Assembly: GCA_002167805.1 (NCBI GenBank)
Contig: NHBT01000012.1
Location: 43,537-53,842 of the forward strand
Direction of reading: 5' to 3'
Source: Owenweeksia sp. TMED14
GTDB taxonomy: Bacteria; Bacteroidota; Bacteroidia; Flavobacteriales; Schleiferiaceae
Length of the DNA: 10,306 nucleotides
Part shown: in pieces, positions 7,124-10,306 of the stretch
How positions within the stretch are numbered: the stretch's first letter is position 1
How the letters are laid out: each line of letters opens with the position of its first letter
Made by a program: the position numbers and the translations under genes
The notes under the pieces: model-generated
The model's input: the letters and a program-made list of their open reading frames with translations, nothing else
The model's database searches: none
What the model was told of the DNA's origin: nothing

Positions 7124-8101
7124 TTAACCGCGCTTTAAATGACTCCCTCCTCCTAAAACAGCCTCTAAAAATCCTTTAGCATAAGCCAGCATCATAATCA
7201 AAGTACTACAAATTGAGAGAAGGCCAACTTTTACCGACTTATTTTGAATTCCGCTCAAAAAAAATGGCATTATTAGATAAAACATTACAATTAAAAGCGG
7301 AGCCATTATTTGAAATATTGCCAAAAAAGAAGCAATAAAAGTATAGGCGATAAAAAAAACTGGAAACATATGAGTAATTTTCAATTGACCTTTATGTCTG
7401 CGCGATAGATGCCATCTTGCGCCACCGAATCGTTTTACTTGATTATAAAATCCCAACAAATTTGATCTTCTTTTATGATATACAACTGCCTCAGGAATAA
7501 ATCCTACTCGATATTTTGACTGAACCAAACGAATACTAAATTCTACATCTTCTCCCGTTTTAAAATTTATATCAAACCCTTTTAAAGTTTTAAAGACATC
7601 CTTTTTCACCCCCATGTTAAATCCTCTTGGGTAATATGTTGATGTACTTATTTTTTTTCCCCGAATCCCACCTGTAGTCCAAAAACTTGTCATGCTAAAG
7701 CTGATAGCCTTTTGTAAATCATTAAAATCTGGTGGAGCTGAGTCAGGACCACCGAAAGCGTCCCATGGATATTTTAGGAGTCCTGAGTCAATTCTTTTTA
7801 AGTATTCCAAAGGAATTATACAATCGCTATCCAGAAATATTAAATACTCACCTTGAGCTTTTTCTGCAGCTAAATTCCTTGCCTCAGAAACTGGTAAATA
7901 CTCTTTGAAAATAGTCGTTACCTTTAGCTTACATCTTTTACTTTCTGCTTCAATTATTGCCCGTAATGTGTCATTTGGAGTACCATCTGCAAGAATTACC
8001 TCAAATAAATTACGAGAGTAGTCAAGATTAGAAATGGAGGATATAAATTCTTTGACTTCTTCTGGACGATCAAATGTCGGGGAAATAAGAGAAAAACGCA
8101 T
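7124..8101 (-). CDS. Family 2 glycosyltransferase with C-terminal membrane segments
   Basis: A 325-residue protein. The GT-A domain starts FSLISPTFDRPEEV (3-16), with ADGTPND (38-44) in place of the usual DGGSTD, SEARNLAAEKAQGEYLIFLD (72-91) and the metal-binding DSD at 91-93. The acceptor side carries YPRGFNMGVKK (157-167), GFDINFKTGEDVEFSIR (175-191, with Glu-Asp 184-185 as the likely catalytic pair) and a basic GGARWHLSRRHKG segment (226-238) resembling the QxxRW-type region. Hydrophobic stretches at about 245-283 and 290-312 indicate two to three membrane helices, so it is anchored in the inner membrane with the enzyme domain in the cytoplasm. That layout is typical of polysaccharide or glycolipid synthesis enzymes (ExoA-like). 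Donor and acceptor are unknown. It starts 7 nt after the GtrB-like gene stop, in the same operon. Confidence 0.88.
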   Translation of the reverse strand: MRFSLISPTFDRPEEVKEFISSISNLDYSRNLFEVILADGTPNDTLRAIIEAESKRCKLKVTTIFKEYLPVSEARNLAAEKAQGEYLIFLDSDCIIPLEYLKRIDSGLLKYPWDAFGGPDSAPPDFNDLQKAISFSMTSFWTTGGIRGKKISTSTYYPRGFNMGVKKDVFKTLKGFDINFKTGEDVEFSIRLVQSKYRVGFIPEAVVYHKRRSNLLGFYNQVKRFGGARWHLSRRHKGQLKITHMFPVFFIAYTFIASFLAIFQIMAPLLIVMFYLIMPFFLSGIQNKSVKVGLLSICSTLIMMLAYAKGFLEAVLGGGSHLKRG

Positions 8102-8108
8102 CGAATCC

Positions 8109-9080
8109 CTATTCCTTAATATTCAGAACCTCAGAAATAGAATAGTTGACTTTTTTACTACTTTGTCTGACCATTAATTCTGCAAGCAATCCCGTCACAA
8201 ATAATTGAGTACCCAAAACCATAGCTGTTAAAAAAATGTAAAACCATGGATCATCAGCGACCAATCCTGGTCGCATTCCTTGGGCTAAGCGATATAACTT
8301 TAAGATACCCATTGCTAAAAGAGAAACTCCACTAGCAACAAACATGAAAGTTCCAAGAGTGCCAAAAAAATGCATCGGTCTACGCTCAAATCGACTTACT
8401 AAACTCAAAGTGATTAAGTCTAACATACCATTAACAAATCGACTCAATCCAAATTTTGTAGTTCCATACTTTCTTGCCTGATGCTGGACAATTTGTTCAC
8501 CAATTTTTTTGAATCCTGCCATTTTCACTAAAACTGGAATATATCGATGCATTTCACCTTGAACCTCAATATTTTTGATAACTTCTTTCCTATACGCCTT
8601 AAGTCCACAATTAAAATCATTCAATTTAATCCCAGACATTTTTCTCGCTGCCCAATTGAATAATTTAGTGGGTACAGTTTTGGTAATTGGATCAAAACGC
8701 TTTTTTTTCCAACCACTAATAAGATCAAAATTTTCTTTATAAATCCTACGAACTAATTCTGGTATTTCGTCTGGACTATCCTGTAAATCGGCATCCATTG
8801 TAATTACCACTTCACCTTTAGCCTCTTTAAAACCAACATGTAAAGCTGCGGATTTACCATGATTTCTTCTAAATCTAATGGCCTTAATTATGGAATAATT
8901 CGTTTTCAGATCAACTATTACGTTCCATGATTCATCGGTAGAACCATCATCAATAAAAATAATTTCAACTGAAAAGTTATTTTTTTCACATACTGCGTCT
9001 ATCCATGACGTTAATTCTGGAAGAGATTCCTGCTCATTATAAAGAGGAATAACAATCGATATATCTAAATTATCATTCAA
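8109..9080 (-). CDS. GtrB/DPM1-like polyprenyl-phosphate glycosyltransferase (GT2)
   Basis: 323 residues from the TTG at 9080. The catalytic domain begins DISIVIPLYNEQESLPEL, followed by FIDDGSTDES (near 43-51), NHGKSAAL, and the metal-binding DADLQD at 96-101. NDFNCGLKAYRKEV (154-167) and HRYIPVLVKMAG are typical of the GtrB, DPM1 and ArnC-like group. Two transmembrane helices lie at about 238-260 and 278-302. Relatives transfer a sugar from a nucleotide donor to undecaprenyl phosphate on the cytoplasmic face, making the carrier used by GT-C enzymes. No in-frame ATG lies ahead of the domain. TTG 9080 gives an 8-nt overlap with the DUF4199 stop and starts just before the conserved DISIVIP strand; TTG 9125 would add 15 unusual residues and a 53-nt overlap. 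The start is therefore uncertain, the function fairly sure. Confidence 0.88.
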   Translation of the reverse strand: MNDNLDISIVIPLYNEQESLPELTSWIDAVCEKNNFSVEIIFIDDGSTDESWNVIVDLKTNYSIIKAIRFRRNHGKSAALHVGFKEAKGEVVITMDADLQDSPDEIPELVRRIYKENFDLISGWKKKRFDPITKTVPTKLFNWAARKMSGIKLNDFNCGLKAYRKEVIKNIEVQGEMHRYIPVLVKMAGFKKIGEQIVQHQARKYGTTKFGLSRFVNGMLDLITLSLVSRFERRPMHFFGTLGTFMFVASGVSLLAMGILKLYRLAQGMRPGLVADDPWFYIFLTAMVLGTQLFVTGLLAELMVRQSSKKVNYSISEVLNIKE

Positions 9081-9627
9081 ATTCTGGAGGGTTTTTCTTG
9101 GACACTGCTGCTGCAATAAGTCCAATAAAACAGAAAAATATAAAACCGGTTGCGGAGGATTTTAATGAACCAACTACCGAAGCACCTTCTTTAGTTTTTT
9201 TAATCATTTCAGATTCAAGCTCATCCATTGACTCCAGCCCCATTATGGATAACGTAGCTTCCAATTGTTCGTCAGGCATATCCATCATTCCTTCAAAAGC
9301 CATAGCACCTTGGCGAGCAGAAAGATCTGAGTCGATAACGTTATGCAAAAGCATATTGAATAAAAAGTTTACAAATAAGGATAAGATTACAGGAAGAATG
9401 AACGCCGAGAATGCTTCTCTAAAGGAAGCAAATCCATTATTTAATTTCTTATATGATCGAATGGCAAAAAATGGAAGAACTACAGATAGGACCAAAACTA
9501 AGATTGTTGCAATTGGATTCACAAAAAGCTTTTCATCGATAACATATGCTGTTAAAGAGAATAAGATTCCTACAGCAGAAATTATTAAACCAAAGTTTAA
9601 CGCAGTTTTTTTCATATTTTCATTCAT
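9073..9627 (-). CDS. DUF4199 family membrane protein
   Basis: 184 residues from the ATG at 9627; a second ATG at 9615 (MKKTALNFG) is an equally reasonable start. Four hydrophobic segments are visible at about 8-29, 36-57, 73-95 and 157-176. The second and third are separated by the family's Gly/Phe-rich turn (NNGFASFREAF, 63-73). The third and fourth are separated by an acidic, Met-rich soluble loop (about 100-150). This layout matches DUF4199 proteins, small Bacteroidota inner-membrane proteins of unknown function that I recall often preceding a GtrB-like glycosyltransferase. Here its TGA overlaps the start of that gene, suggesting co-translation and perhaps a physical or functional partnership; a role in carrier flipping is speculation. 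The C-terminus (SKKNPPEFE) is short and charged. A TTG start at 9651 is possible but would overlap the previous gene. Confidence 0.8.
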   Translation of the reverse strand: MNENMKKTALNFGLIISAVGILFSLTAYVIDEKLFVNPIATILVLVLSVVLPFFAIRSYKKLNNGFASFREAFSAFILPVILSLFVNFLFNMLLHNVIDSDLSARQGAMAFEGMMDMPDEQLEATLSIMGLESMDELESEMIKKTKEGASVVGSLKSSATGFIFFCFIGLIAAAVSKKNPPEFE

Positions 9628-9640
9628 GATGTTTTTTTTA

Positions 9641-10306
9641 TTATTTGACAAACTTACAAATACTGACTTTACCGTTTCTTAAAATTCTAACCCAACCTTT
9701 ATTTGGGTAGGAGATAAACCATTTATATGAGTATTTTGGTCCCTGAGATAACGATTTGGAACCAATAAGACGACCATTAAAATCGAATAACTGTAATGTT
9801 TCTTTTCCAGAAATATTAAAAAACTTAAGACCTTCAGGGGTCGGAATAACATATTTATCGGTTAATGAGGGTTCTTCAATACCCATCTTCGTTTTACTGA
9901 TGATAGGAAGAGAAGCTGTATTCATAGATGATAAAGATGTTATTTGGAACGTAAGTGAGTCATTAGAATAAATATTCGATGAATTATACTCCAGCAACAC
10001 GGAAAATTGCTCTCCTGGCTCCAAACTTTTAGCAGAACCTCCACTGATAATATTAATTCCCGAATTACTGATATTCATGTTCGAAAACAATAATGGAACG
10101 TTGCCACTGTTTGCAATAATAAGCCTTCTTGATATTTGGGAACCAGGAATTCGATTTACAAGTTTAATAGTATCTTCAGATACTATGAAACCTGTATTGA
10201 CTTGAGCGGATGTTGGCCCAACTAAATTAGAAATTCTATCGATGAATTGAGGATAGTCGACAAAGGGGTTCCTATTTCCTTGTAAACCATAAATTCCATT
10301 ATTTCT
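9641..10306 (-). CDS. Endonuclease I family secreted nuclease with T9SS sorting domain, C-terminal part
   Basis: The frame is open to the right edge of the window, leaving 221 residues of the C-terminus; the catalytic core lies outside. The first visible residues, RNNGIYGLQGNRNPFVDYPQ, are the characteristic C-terminal end of the endonuclease I (EndA/NucM-like) domain in secreted Bacteroidota nucleases. A beta-rich Ig-like module follows (about 38-125, with an IIANSGNVPL strand pair). Then comes a type A T9SS sorting domain (about 140-221), containing GLKFFNISGKETLQLFDFNG and ending in a basic tail (VSICKFVK). The protein is therefore probably exported by Sec and T9SS, cut at the sorting domain and released or surface-attached, where it would degrade extracellular DNA for nutrients or biofilm turnover. 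The nuclease assignment rests on about 25 residues. It ends 13 nt before the DUF4199 ATG with no terminator visible. Confidence 0.75.
   Translation of the reverse strand, partial: RNNGIYGLQGNRNPFVDYPQFIDRISNLVGPTSAQVNTGFIVSEDTIKLVNRIPGSQISRRLIIANSGNVPLLFSNMNISNSGINIISGGSAKSLEPGEQFSVLLEYNSSNIYSNDSLTFQITSLSSMNTASLPIISKTKMGIEEPSLTDKYVIPTPEGLKFFNISGKETLQLFDFNGRLIGSKSLSQGPKYSYKWFISYPNKGWVRILRNGKVSICKFVK
9649..9656 (-). promoter_or_regulatory. Candidate -7 box ahead of DUF4199
   Basis: TAAGTTTG on the minus strand is an exact TAnnTTTG, 21 bases before the DUF4199 ATG, giving a plausible 12-18 nt leader. It lies inside the last codons of the upstream endonuclease gene. No good -33 TTTG is seen at the right spacing. 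It could separate the glycosyltransferase operon from the endonuclease gene, but it is motif evidence only. Confidence 0.35.

Noticed and set aside
9098..9682. 194-codon open frame on the + strand
   Set aside because: It is antisense to DUF4199 and the GtrB-like gene, has no family-like motifs, and its composition is that of a complement of a membrane-protein gene.

Overview
The window looks like an AT-rich chromosomal segment of a member of the Bacteroidota. Four things point there: a DUF5916 outer-membrane barrel protein, a GWxTD-family secreted protein, a DUF4199 membrane protein, and an endonuclease I with a type IX secretion (T9SS) C-terminal sorting domain. Putative promoters also fit the Bacteroidota -7 consensus TAnnTTTG, and clear Shine-Dalgarno sequences are mostly absent. 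I cannot place it below phylum level from sequence alone. There is no sign of phage, plasmid, insertion sequence or CRISPR material. The one tyrosine recombinase is a canonical housekeeping XerD.

Layout. The left part (1-5738) reads rightward: the C-terminal part of a DUF5916 protein, a GT-C (family 39-like) polytopic membrane glycosyltransferase, then a GWxTD-family exported protein overlapping by 4 nt a soluble family-2 glycosyltransferase (GT2). A leftward tRNA-Ser(UGA) with its own promoter and intrinsic terminator sits between the GT-C gene and the GWxTD gene. The right part (5740-10306) reads leftward. In transcription order it holds the C-terminus of a T9SS-exported endonuclease I, DUF4199, a GtrB/DPM1-like GT2, a second membrane-anchored GT2, aroQ (type II 3-dehydroquinase) and xerD. 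The latter five genes are separated by -8, 7, 19 and 24 nt and look like one operon. The two halves converge at 5738/5740 with a single base between stop codons.

How the genes fit together. Four glycosyltransferases of three kinds lie close to two uncharacterised Bacteroidota-type proteins, GWxTD (exported) and DUF4199 (four predicted membrane segments). A GtrB-like enzyme normally makes a polyprenyl-phosphate sugar, and GT-C enzymes use such donors on the periplasmic face. A flippase is needed in between, and no GtrA-like protein is visible here. DUF4199, overlapping the GtrB-like gene, is a candidate partner by position only. AroQ (shikimate pathway) and XerD (chromosome dimer resolution) are housekeeping genes. 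Nothing in the window is demonstrably a new defence or mobile system. The most interesting points are the glycosyltransferase/DUF4199/GWxTD neighbourhood and the compact tRNA-Ser/GWxTD divergent junction.
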